The notes below the pieces were generated by a model. That model was given only the letters and a program-made list of their open reading frames with translations. It made no database searches and had not been told where the DNA came from. From Morinoia aosen (Eukaryota > Arthropoda > Malacostraca > Amphipoda > Talitridae), in assembly GCA_030386875.1 (NCBI GenBank), contig CM059571.1, positions 25,538,355 to 25,602,354 on the forward strand: a stretch of 64,000 bases of DNA, in the 5' to 3' direction. A program made the translations under genes and the position numbers. Within the stretch, counting starts at the first letter, position 1, and each line of letters opens with the position of its first letter. Positions 10,182 to 19,841 of the stretch are shown here, one piece after another.

Positions 10182-10226
10182 TTTTAGCCTGAAGATGTCC
10201 ATTGATGGACGAAACGCGTCGCTCAA
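10182..10226 (+). ncRNA. Hammerhead ribozyme-like motif, PLE copy 4
   Basis: Plus-strand copy of the same fold, with CTGAAGA, stem II closed by TTGA, and GAAACGCGTC. Predicted cleavage lies between 10220 and 10221. It sits downstream of the plus-strand ORF, as the 3' boundary of that unit and the start of the next partial one. Confidence 0.78.
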
Positions 10227-10391
10227 TTATAATGAAATGACCCTCGGAGAAACTTTTAATTTTTTAACAGTCGACCAAAAAAACAACATAAGATCATTGG
10301 AAAAATAATGAAACAAATTATCAACAAGAAAAATGGCATTCTATTTAATCAAACTTGTATAAATGAATCGCTGCTCCCAAAACATATTGAT
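10196..10391 (+). pseudogene. PLE ORF, N-terminal fragment with frameshift (right array edge)
   Basis: Begins MSIDGRNASLNY and reads to RSLEK. A one-base deletion in an A run (five A at 10301-10305 instead of six) then creates a stop. Nucleotide homology continues to about codon 66 and ends abruptly in TA-rich repeat. Confidence 0.92.
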
Positions 10392-11185
10392 ATATATATG
10401 TATAGATATATGTATGTATACAGTGCATGCATGTGTATATTCCTGTTCTAAAATGTTCTTGTTAGTCTTGTGGGACAACTAGTCGTTTCTTATACCCGTG
10501 AGCAAATTATCACGACACTATTTTAAGTAGTTTGACTTTCCGTGTTGTTCCGGCTATATCGCAGATGTTATGGTTAGCAGTGTATAACAATCCTTCTCAT
10601 GTTTTTGACTCCGGTGAACTCTTTGGTGCCAGTATTATTAGCGTAAGAAATATTATAAATTGGTTTCGTGGTAAAATACTTCATTCTCTCCGAGCTCATT
10701 ATTTGGCATACTAGTTGATACGTAAGAATGAACAATTTTCCCGAATGTCGACCTCATAGACGCATAATAATTCAAATGTGCCCATTTTGCTTTTAGCATG
10801 AATCCCTCATTTCACTAGTTCCTTTATTCGTATGCTCATATTTCAATATAATCGCGCACTTACGAGAGTGTTTTCAACAATGTGTCATAAACAGAACGAA
10901 TGAAACGCATTTTTTCATGTCTTTCTCTCAATCATTTTTTTGTAGTTTCGACAATTGAAATGGGTAGCATGATACCCATATGTGAGTATCAACTTAGGAT
11001 CTCAAAGTTACGATATTATGAAAACCACTGTTGAACATTTCATGCATCAACTTTATTGGAAAACTGTTTTCCTTTTCTTCATTTCTCTTCATATCCTCCG
11101 TTCTTCATACCATCCATTCCCCTCGACACTCTTTCTTACTATCCTCGATATCCATCGTTATTGAATACCCTCTGTCCTGCTAAGT
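10392..11185. other. AT-rich unique sequence, no gene seen
   Basis: It begins with about 50 bp of TATA/TGTA simple repeat next to the array. The rest is AT-rich with only short open frames of about 60 codons that have no recognisable motif. Confidence 0.4.
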
Positions 11186-11345
11186 CTTCACTGAAGGCAT
11201 ATGCGGCGATAAATTGAGCGCCAAGAGCTGGCTAGAGTTTCAAGCAGCTTGATCTGAGCCCGAGGGAAATCCCCGCAGTAAAACCATTCATTCCCTGCGT
11301 CTTTAGTGTCCAACGGAACGGTTTTTCTGAGCCGCAATGAGTCAT
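11186..11345. other. GC-richer island, possible conserved noncoding or exon relic
   Basis: GC content stands well above the surroundings. The minus strand is open for 62 codons (contains VPLDTKDAGNEWFYCGD), but I recognise no family and no splice sites can be fixed. It may equally be a conserved noncoding element. Confidence 0.2.
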
Positions 11346-11845
11346 GGCACTGACAAAAATTTCTTCTTTCGAGCAAGCAAAAAAAAAAGAAAAAATATGG
11401 GACGAATAATGAATCGTGAGAGCTACAGATTAAATACAGAATTCAGCCCAAAAGAATCATGTGTACGCAATTTAAGCAATTTGAACAATTTATTCACCGC
11501 AAACGATGCAGAAGTAGATTGTATCTTAAATCTAGTACAATGGTCAAATTTGAGTATAGCTACCTGTAGGCCCGAATACGTTCAGTTACTTCTAGGGCAT
11601 CCTACCATCAACGTTATTCTAAGTAGTACAATTATATTTTACCTAATTCCCTTACTGTAGTTGCGCACTAAGCTGATCAAGAATTTGTTCACTCGAGTTT
11701 CGATGCTTAATTTTACAAAGTAGTTTATATGGGCTAGATATTAACAGTATATTCTAGAAGCGACTTGAAATCAGATTGAAGATCATTGGCATTAACCACG
11801 ACAAATTGCCCTATCAGGATGAGTCATTTAGGAGAAAAAATTTGA
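11346..11845. other. No feature recognised
   Basis: A 107-codon plus-strand open frame (11337-11660) has low-complexity Lys-rich and Asn-rich content and no motif. It is probably chance. Confidence 0.35.
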
Positions 11846-11849
11846 CTTG

Positions 11850-14796
11850 GTTATCTTACATGATTAATATTCCGATAGGAAAAGTGATTCAAGATTCATC
11901 TTTAAAGGTTCATAAGAATTTCTTCCAAGGGTCTCTGCAGGGATTGAGTTCCAAGTCTTAGTTCCAAGAAAGAGAATACTGTGTTGTGACCAAGCTTTTG
12001 AATAATTAGGAAGCATGAAATTACTTCCATTTCGGGTTAATTATCGTAGTGACCAATTTGTGTAGTTTATAATTGTTTGAGGTCTATGTCTGTTTTATAC
12101 ATTAAATTACATATGGAGATTTTGTAGAGGTCTAGAAGTTAAAGTATTTGTACACTTTCAAATGAACCATGTGGGCATTATATTCTAGTCTCGTTACCGC
12201 TCTGCTGGCTCTTTTTTGTGGAGTGAAGAGTCCATTGATTATATTTTTTATCAGTTCCGTGCCATGCTTTCTATTCCGTATTGTAAGTATGGTAAAATGA
12301 GCGTTCGGCTATGTATTTGCAAAGCTTCTTGAGTTGATACATTTTTCATTTTTTTGAGGATTCCAACAGATGTGGATAACTTAGTACTAATATAAACAAT
12401 GTGCTCTTTCAAGGTCAGATGCTTATCTATTTTAATTTCCCGGAACTTACATGAGTTGGTTTCTTCGATTTCACTTTCGCCAATCTCAATGCATGGAAGA
12501 GATATATTTCTCTTGTATGTGAATATAATATATTTTGTCTTATCGATATTTAGGCTTACTTTATTAGCTTTAAGCGACATTTAAACCTTTTGGGGCTCGT
12601 TATTTATACTATCCGAAATTAGAGCGGGATTTTTATTAGGATGGACGATAGGAAGCGTGCTGTCATCGCCAAAAAATATGAACTTGAAGTGGTTTTGATT
12701 CAACGAAATCCGTGATAAAGATTAAAAATAGGAGAGGCCCAAGGTCAGACTCACATGGAAATCCATGGCTAATTGTATTCTAAATGATTGGAGACAGCGC
12801 CGGTGTTGTTGACTTTTTAGTGCGAAAAGTAAATAGTTTATCATCGAGAAAGGATTTTTGTTCAAAAAATGAATATATTTTTATACATACAATTTTCTCG
12901 AATATTTTGCTAGAAATTGGTAGCACAGAGGAGAAAGGAGAAAGGTCTATACTTGTTTACACACGTTTTTTTACAACTTTTAAAAAAAAGTTACTATAGC
13001 AAGCTTGAGAGTGTTCGGGAAGGTGCCCAAGAAGAGTGACTGGTTAATAACAGTCGAGAACTTTAGTCGAGAAAGTTTTTGATCCACTTGATTTATTTTT
13101 CAGATTGTTTATGCACGTAATTACATGGAAAGAGTTGGTAAGTATAAAGGAAAAAGAGTCGTGTTCACGGACATGATCCATACATTCCAGGTGATCAGTA
13201 GGTTCAGTAGGAATACTATTACCTATAATTTTTCTTACGTTTAAGAGGAAATTGTTGAAAAGATTGGCAACATCTTTCTTCTCGTGATATTTTACATTAT
13301 CTTGAACATTCGGCTCAACCGTTTCCTTAGCAGAATTATACGGTTCGCAACTAGAATTAAGCAAGCCCCAGGTTGTTTTAATATCATTTTTAAATTAAGT
13401 TTATTTGAGCGTACAGGAGTTTTTCTCAATATCCTTATCTGATTTGTCACATGCTTCTTGAATCTGTTGTACATTTCCATAGATATTCGCCCTTCGTAGA
13501 GTAGAGCTAGGTACGTTTGACGATTTATAATCTTCTCACGTTCTCCATACATTGGAACAAATGTTTACTAGTCGACAAATTGCTCATTCATGTACCAGTA
13601 TAAATAAATGACATTTCATCTGTTTCGCGATCTCTTTAAGAAACAGCCCTTATCATGCCAGGTGAAATGTATGGTGCAATTTTATTTATCTTGTTTCTTA
13701 AGAAGCATAAAAATTTATTCCAGCATTAGAGTCGATTTCACTATTCTGCCACTTACAACCTTACCAAACCAACCATTTACAACCGCGGAAACGCGGTGAA
13801 CGTGTAAATACGATTTTTTCAGTAATCTAGAGCTTTTGTCAATTTTTCGGTGTAATTGTATACGTTCAATGATCGGACAACATTAATTATGTGCAGTCGT
13901 TATAATGAGTCAAGTTTAGTATTGGTTCATCAATGTGCGTTGCATCATTGTTCTGTTGAGAGATGTCCAATGTTGGCATTAGTTCTTCTAGAACAATGCA
14001 CATTGCTCCCAAATTAGATTCATTTACGCAACGATATGAGTAAGTTTCACCCTATAGCCTAGCGCAAGTGACAGGCATTTTTCTTTTCAATAAAATTTGG
14101 AAAATGATCCTAAAAGTCGGAAGTAATTATGCCAGTGAGAAAATCTGTGTCATCTGTCATGAAGATATTATCGAGCAGCGTATCGGATTCTGATGATATA
14201 CGTGTAAGCTTCGTAATGATTGGAAGGAAAGATTTAGACTAGAAGATATTTATGAAATTTCAAATTTGTTCGCAGCTTTCATGTTTCAAAAGATCATAAC
14301 TGAAGTCGCTGCAGATGATTACGTCATTGTATAAAGACTTGTTAAACTATGACGTAATACAATGGAGCTCGTTCTGGAAAAACACCGGACAGGCTGTAGG
14401 AGGCCAAAACACCGTTCCAAGCATAATCCGTTTACCATTTTTTGTCAGTTCTATGAACAGCCTTTCTATCTGATCACGATTCATAGTTGCACTTCCTATG
14501 ATTTTCGAATCTATATATTGAGATATGTACTCACTGATGCCTTCACCACGCTTGTTATTATTGCGTAATGAGTGGTGGCTTTAATAATTTTGCATTTGAA
14601 TCTTGTCTTTAGTTGAGTCATTTAGCCAACTTTCGATGAAGCTAAGGACGTCAAAGTTACAGTTCAGCTCAGTGATAGTACATTGTATTTCATCGATTTT
14701 TGGATAGAGTAGTCTACAGTTCCAACACAGCAGCGAAAAATTATTGCGACTTCTTCTCATCGTTTCATTGAATTTCTGAATTTTAATATGTTCCAA
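11850..14796 (-). pseudogene. CR1/jockey-like LINE ORF2 relic (APE endonuclease + RT)
   Basis: Conceptual minus-strand translation, with many stops and frameshifts, gives a nearly full LINE second ORF. Endonuclease: FSLLCWNCRLLYPKIDEIQ near 14796-14690, IESWLNDST near 14620, KRGEGISEYI, IELTKNGKRI, then CSDFSYDLLKHESCEQ near 14284-14325 (family GDFN). Linker and RT: RMSMEMYNRFK-like text at 13552-13292; DVANLFNNFLLNV and INNLKNKSSGSKTFSTKVL at 13364-13044; VNKYRPFSFL near 12950; FFGDDST near 12658-12684 (RT catalytic FADD). The thumb at 12580-12251 ends LPYLQYGIE. The C-terminus has TPQKRASRAV and GTKTWNSIP at 11941-11970. It would have performed target-primed reverse transcription; it is clearly dead and old. 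No first ORF was identified upstream. Confidence 0.85.
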
Positions 14797-15447
14797 TTTT
14801 TTTAGTTTATATTTTCATTTTGTTTCATTTATGCTTGGATCCAATGTATTTAAATTACTGAGATCTGGGTCAAAAACACCAAATATATCAGTATGATATA
14901 TATCAAATATATCAGCATGATATTTGCATGATCAGCAAATATATCAGCATGATATAAAACACCAAATATATCAGCCAAATGATCAGCATGCCTTTAACTG
15001 GACGAACAGTAAGTAATTTACAACGTATCATAACCTTTAAAAGAGCGAGAAAAATTATAAAGTAGCGATAAAAATAAAAAGTATAACTAATTAAGAAGAA
15101 AATGCACACGAATAGAAATGAATAATGAAAAGAAAAACGAAATGAGAATGAGGTACAAGAAAATGCGCGGCAAAATTATCTAAAAGGTAATTTATATTTC
15201 TGTGTATATAGATATATATATATGAGTTTAGGTCGTCAACACAAAGCGACAAATTGATGCGTTTAAAAATGTGGGTCCAGGTGTCGACAATAGATGGTTC
15301 GTAAATGAGTGAGGAACAGTGTTGAGTCAATGTTTCTAAATATATAGCAAACCTATTAACATATTTTTAATCATACTTTTTTCACAAGCTATTCAGAATA
15401 TCCGATAAGCCAAAATTTCCATGGTAGACTACCGCCGCCCACTTTCT
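14797..15447. other. AT-rich LINE 5' flank with local repeats
   Basis: Four imperfect repeats of a motif containing ATATATCAGCATGATAT lie at about 14878-14985, with a small TATTTGC...GCAAATA dyad inside. A short TA run lies near 15210-15222. No LINE ORF1 or other gene was recognised. Confidence 0.45.
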
Positions 15448-15776
15448 GCGTCCCCCAACCGCAACACAGGCATTCAAAAGAGAGGAAGGAGGAGAGCACT
15501 ATTTAGCATGGACTTTTAGGAACTCTGAATTTATGCGCAAGGTACATTGAATTTGAAACAGTAAGTTGAGGAAGAAGTTCATTAAACAAGATAAAAGTTG
15601 AAGAAGTAGGTGCTGAAAAGAGGACAATAGTCAACCTAGAAAAACATGATCCGTAACAAAAGAAAAAAAACTATTTTACTTCAACAAAAGGAAGGCCCCC
15701 CCTAATTTTACCTTGGGAACTCACATTTTCCCCCCTGAATGCGCTAATTCCCATAAATCGTCTCCCCTAAGGGGAT
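15448..15776 (-). mobile_element. SINE-like family copy 1
   Basis: First copy of the dispersed family of about 350 bp described at 61292-61657. The plus strand shows CCGCAACACAGG, GAGGAAGGAGGAGAGCACTA, AACAAGATAAAAGTTGAAG and CCCATAAATCGTCTCCCCTAAGGGG in family order. The TCTAA tail is poorly preserved. Confidence 0.8.
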
Positions 15777-16126
15777 TGAAATACAATGCTAAAATTTAAC
15801 AACGGAGGCTATGTGCGCGTATGCCAAGTGTGTGCCAGATAGAGAAATCCATTATTTTTTACGATTTGTTTAATGTTGAAACACTGACGATATGTTCTGG
15901 GTGAGATAGGTTTGGGGAAATAGGTTTTGCTTCACTTAATTGCAAACAAAATGGACGCAGGCTTTTAATATTGAATGGGTAATGACTGTTTTGATAATCA
16001 TAATTAGGATTAATATCACCAATAATTGTCAGTTTAAAACTTTTAAGTCACGTAAAATGAGATCTCATGAGAGACAAGAGAAGGGATCATTAATAAGCAT
16101 GGACCATAGAAAACGGGAGGGAAGAA
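15777..16126. other. No feature recognised
   Basis: AT-rich spacer between a SINE-like copy and the 21-bp minisatellite. No coding or repeat signature. Confidence 0.4.
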
Positions 16127-16538
16127 GTCCCGCAAGCATGGGTGTCGGTCCCGCAAGCATGGGTGCCAGTCCCGCAAGCATGAGTGCCAGTCCCGCAAGC
16201 ATGGGTGCCAGTCCCGCAAGCATGGGTGCCAGTCCCGCAAGCATGGGTGCCAGTCCCACAAGCATTGGTGCCAGTCCCGCAAGCATGGGTGCCAGTCCCG
16301 CAAGCATGGGTGCCAGTCCCGCAAGCATGGGTGCCAGTCCCGCAAGCATGGGTGCCAGTCCCGCAAGCATGAGTGCCAGTCCCGCAAGCATGGGTGCCAG
16401 TCCCGCAAGCATGAGTGCCAGTCCCGCAAGCATGGGTGCCAGTCCCGCAAGCATGAGTGCAGTCCCGCAAGCATGGGTGCCAGTCCCGCAAGCATGAGTG
16501 CAGTCCCGCAAGCATGAGTGCCAGTCCCGCAAGCATGG
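16127..16538. repeat. 21-bp minisatellite, about 20 copies
   Basis: The unit is about ATGGGTGCCAGTCCCGCAAG plus C, repeated roughly 20 times. Variants include GAGTGCC, ACAAGCATT and a few 20-bp units near the right end. The unit lacks stops in several frames, so long open frames exist on both strands (for example repeated MGASPAS on the plus strand). They are by-products of the repeat and not evidence of a gene. Confidence 0.96.
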
Positions 16539-16785
16539 GATAGACAAACCTGAGAAATTTAAGCTTATTGCTTCTCCTTTACCCTCTAAGGGAAATACAA
16601 AACCTGCAACTCTGTCGAAGGCGCTCTAATTTAGTACGTATAACGATTTTTCTACAACCTGTTGACTGAACTAACATCAATTTGCATTCATATCTCGTTG
16701 CTCTCAGTTCTTTGGTGCAGGCAACTACTATGTTAGTTGAATACTTTCTAACGACAACAAAGGCGAGCACAACAGAGCAAATAAA
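16539..16785. other. No feature recognised
   Basis: AT-rich spacer. Nothing assignable. Confidence 0.35.
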
Positions 16786-16905
16786 AGAAACCTCCCAGTG
16801 AGGACTGCTAAACACAGGGAATCTGTACACGAAGTGTGCTCCTGCACATGATACCCTGCGCATGGAAACGGTGGGCTTAGAAGGAAAAGAAAGAAAATAC
16901 AAGGA
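16786..16905 (-). mobile_element. SINE-like family, partial copy 2
   Basis: Only the middle of the family is recognisable: GGGAATCTGTACACGAAGTG, then CCTGCGCATGGAAACGG. It matches the corresponding stretch of the copies at 17562 and 18938. Confidence 0.55.
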
Positions 16906-17561
16906 AAATTAAGCAAAAACCCTCAAAAACTAAGTGACGCAAAGTAGTTCGAATAATAGAAGTCCAGAAGTCACTTCCTCATCTGAGGTAACCCCTCTGC
17001 ATGAGTTGTGCTACCAGACAATCAAGATTCCCAACGCTGAGTCAAATTTCCTAGCATTTGCACACGGCAATATTGAGCAGCCGCTGAAAATAGGACTAGT
17101 TAGTTCCCTGAGGTATAAAATACCACTTGCAACTCATCGCTATGGACCGACGAGCAGTAAAATTAACCGACAGACTTTCAAAGCCATGACGGCATTCACT
17201 TGGAGGCTCCGGCGGCGCTTCTGACATCAAAGAAACCTGGAGCGCTCGACAGGACGCTCGAGTTCCAGGTGTCTCTCCACAAGCGAGCGACAGAATGTGC
17301 TGATGAGTTTTGTCATTTGAAATACGTTCGGTTTCTGGTGTGCCTCGTGTCCGCTGAAGAAAGTTCGCCAAAGTGTTCTTCCACATATCAGGGACAAAAA
17401 GAATGCAATATTTTATCAAGAGTTACACACGCACAACTAATAGACACGTAACCACACCAAGGGGGATTCAGTTCGCTGTAAAACTTTGAAAACATTTTTG
17501 CCTTTAACGAAAACATTGCTGAATTGATACAGAATGAAAGAAATAAATGATCGATTGATTA
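16906..17561. other. Mixed-composition spacer, unassigned open frames
   Basis: Overlapping open frames of 83-107 codons on both strands at about 16934-17451 sit in a stretch of higher GC. None shows a recognisable domain. A TATA-like GGTATAAAATACC at about 17112 has no convincing initiator. Possibly conserved noncoding DNA or unrecognised exon sequence. Confidence 0.25.
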
Positions 17562-17950
17562 CGATTAGATGAAATTAGACATGTTAGTATGAGGCTCCAT
17601 AACCACAACAATAGTTTTTCGAATTGAGGAAGGAAGAAGACACCATTTAGTGTGGAGTCCATGAAACGGGGAATCTATGAACAAGGTATGTTCCTATACA
17701 ATATCCCCTGCGCATAAAAGCAGTAACTTACGAAACAAGTTCATGAAACAAGATAAAAATTCAAGAAGAAAATAATGGGTACTTAAAATCAAGACAGCAG
17801 TGAACCGGGAAAAGATAGATCGTGACAAAACAAAAAACCTATTCAATTTCAACGAAAGCAAAACCAAACTAACTTTCAGCTCAGCCCCTCACATTTTCTA
17901 CCTGGAAGCGCTAATTCCGATAGATACAATATTTGTATCCCCCTGGGTAG
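17562..17950 (-). mobile_element. SINE-like family copy 3
   Basis: Nearly full copy. The low-coordinate end carries ACGATTAGATGAAATTAGAC (the TCTAA-type tail on the minus strand), and the high-coordinate end GATACAATATTTGTATCCCC. The core GACAGCAGTGAACC is conserved. Confidence 0.85.
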
Positions 17951-18640
17951 GGATTCATTACGATAGGCAGTGCGTTCAGCTAAGTGAAAAATAATGTCTG
18001 TTTTCTTGATATTTCAATGAATTGTGTTTCCATTGCTAACACTGCAAACCAAGTTATGCATCCAGTTCCACTAGCTCAATTTATTAACCATAGAAAATGA
18101 GTTGACGTACAGAGGATGGAGATGCACGTTTTAAACGTTTTTAACATTTCTATTTTCATTGCCTCACTTGTATGTTATTTTGCAGCCTAACTTTTTCCAC
18201 TACTCCAAAAATACGAGACTGTTACTCATATTACCTGAAGACCTCTTCACTTATCAGGAAATACGAAACACTTCGTGGAGAAGACTACCTAGCGTCCAAC
18301 GTGAACAAAGCCACCCCTGGTCGAGGTATTATAGGCAGGCATGATCTTCAAACAGCTTGCATTATGCACACCGTACGTAGAAGGCCGCCCTAAAGAAGCC
18401 ACCGCCATAAAGGTGAACATCTGCGAGCAAGACCATAACGGGTTTCCGTTCGACGTCAGCTGTAGTCCCAAATTGTGTTCTTCGTAGTCTTAAAAATTAT
18501 TTCTTGTAATGCTACTTGTTCTTGAAATACAAAAAAAAATTACCTACGCTTCCCGAAAAATGATTGTTTCGTGATATGCTTGCCCTCACCGTGGGCGCAG
18601 AAGTAAAACGCCCACACAAATGTTCTGAATGATGGGAACT
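17951..18640. other. Unassigned spacer
   Basis: Short open frames at 18159-18471 overlap on both strands in a GC-richer stretch. No domain or tRNA-like structure was recognised. Confidence 0.3.
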
Positions 18641-18937
18641 GGAATGGTATTGTCAGAGAATTATCAGATACATTCCAGAGAGGTAATTATTGGAGACCGG
18701 CGTGAGCGCAATTTCCATAACAGGCACGAAGCCACGTTTAGCGCGCCACAATTTTTGGCGAACCACGGGCGCTCAATCGCTTGTCTTGGATTCGTTTCCA
18801 TTGCAAATGCCGCCCAAGCGCCGCTCAGGGTAGCGGTGAGGTAACTCCAACTCCACTCACGGGACGTGTCGGGCTCGAGCTGAGGGACGGCAGCGAAAGC
18901 TTCTACGATAAAATCCCACGCGTCCCTGCTATAATTA
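18641..18937. promoter_or_regulatory. Candidate conserved noncoding island
   Basis: A GC-rich block containing GGTAATTATTGGAG and GGCGCTCAATCG stands out from AT-rich surroundings and ends at a SINE-like insertion. The minus strand is open for 116 codons but matches nothing I know. Regulatory status is only a composition-based guess. Confidence 0.2.
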
Positions 18938-19314
18938 TTGATTGACTCTAAGTTAGCTTCAGCCTCCATCACCACGACAAAGATGTTCAAAGAGAGGAAT
19001 GATGAAGGTATCATTTAGTATGGAGTTAAGAGAACGCGGAATTTATGCATAAAGTGTGTTCTCGCACAGGATACTCTGCGGATGGAAACAGTAAGATAAG
19101 AAGGACGGTTTGAAAACAAGATTGAAGTTGAAGAAGAAAGTAAGAGGTGCTGAAAAATAAGACAGCAGTGAACCGGAAAAAGATAGTCCTTAATAAAACA
19201 AACAACATAGTTTATTTCAACATAAGCAAGGCCCACTTAACTCTAAGCTCGGGACCTCGTATTTTTCCCCTGGAAGCTCTAATTTCCACACAGATACAAT
19301 AGTTGTATCCTGAT
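18938..19314 (-). mobile_element. SINE-like family copy 4
   Basis: Begins GATTGACTCTAAGTTAGCTT at the tail side, then CCTCCATCACCACGACAAAG. It ends with GATACAATAGTTGTATCC. The core GGTGCTGAAAAATAAGACAG is preserved. Confidence 0.87.
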
Positions 19315-19841
19315 GATAGATACTCTTATAATATAAATACTCTAAGGTTACGATACGTTTGTTGATGTTCAGATAGAGTAGAGCATAAGGATTGTTAACG
19401 GAAAAACACGTCCGTAATAATATTGCAAACAAGCGATAATGTAATGCACCTACTCAAAATTAGGTTACCTTGATTGAAAAAAATATCGCCTTAATTAAAC
19501 ACGCGAGTTGCGCGCAGAAGTGAAGAACACGCAGGAATAATACCTGCTGAAAGTCTACAGGAACTCATCAACACACTTCGTGTTCACTTTTAACAGTCAT
19601 TTTAATACGAGACTCGAGTATCACCAGTTCATTATTTAGATCTTGGTCGCCGTTTTCTATTTTGGTATCTATTTGTTAAAGCAGAATAAATTCGTTAAGC
19701 ACTGTGACGAAAACTAATGCAAATTGCTTTATTCTTGGTCTAAAACGTAAGCAAGTTGACTATGCCGTGGGAGCCTATACACACATACACCATGCTGAAA
19801 TTCAGTGGGTGCATGACACTGCTGTAAGCCGTCTCAGGATT
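19315..19841. other. No feature recognised
   Basis: AT-rich unique DNA leading into the satellite block. Confidence 0.4.

Larger units (their letters stand above)
2039..10391. mobile_element. Penelope-like retroelement array (tandem plus head-to-head)
   Basis: The array holds two complete minus-strand units, a partial minus unit at each side of them, and one long plus-strand unit followed by a partial. The minus units repeat with a period of exactly 2634 bp (for example the AGCGAC of the ribozyme motif at 2171, 4805 and 7439). Copies differ by only a few substitutions, so the insertion is recent. The inversion junction lies at 7891-7894, where both parts share CATG. The left edge breaks at about codon 54 of the ORF and the right edge at about codon 66, each directly against TA-rich simple repeat. 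Tandem, partly inverted and 5'-truncated arrangements are typical of Penelope-like elements. Confidence 0.93.

Noticed and set aside
16043..16547. Long open frames on both strands across the 21-bp minisatellite
   Set aside because: They consist of a stop-free 21-bp repeat in several frames, with no start context, splice site or non-repeat domain.
17105..17150. Core promoter at GGTATAAAATACC
   Set aside because: No initiator at the right distance and no recognisable downstream exon.
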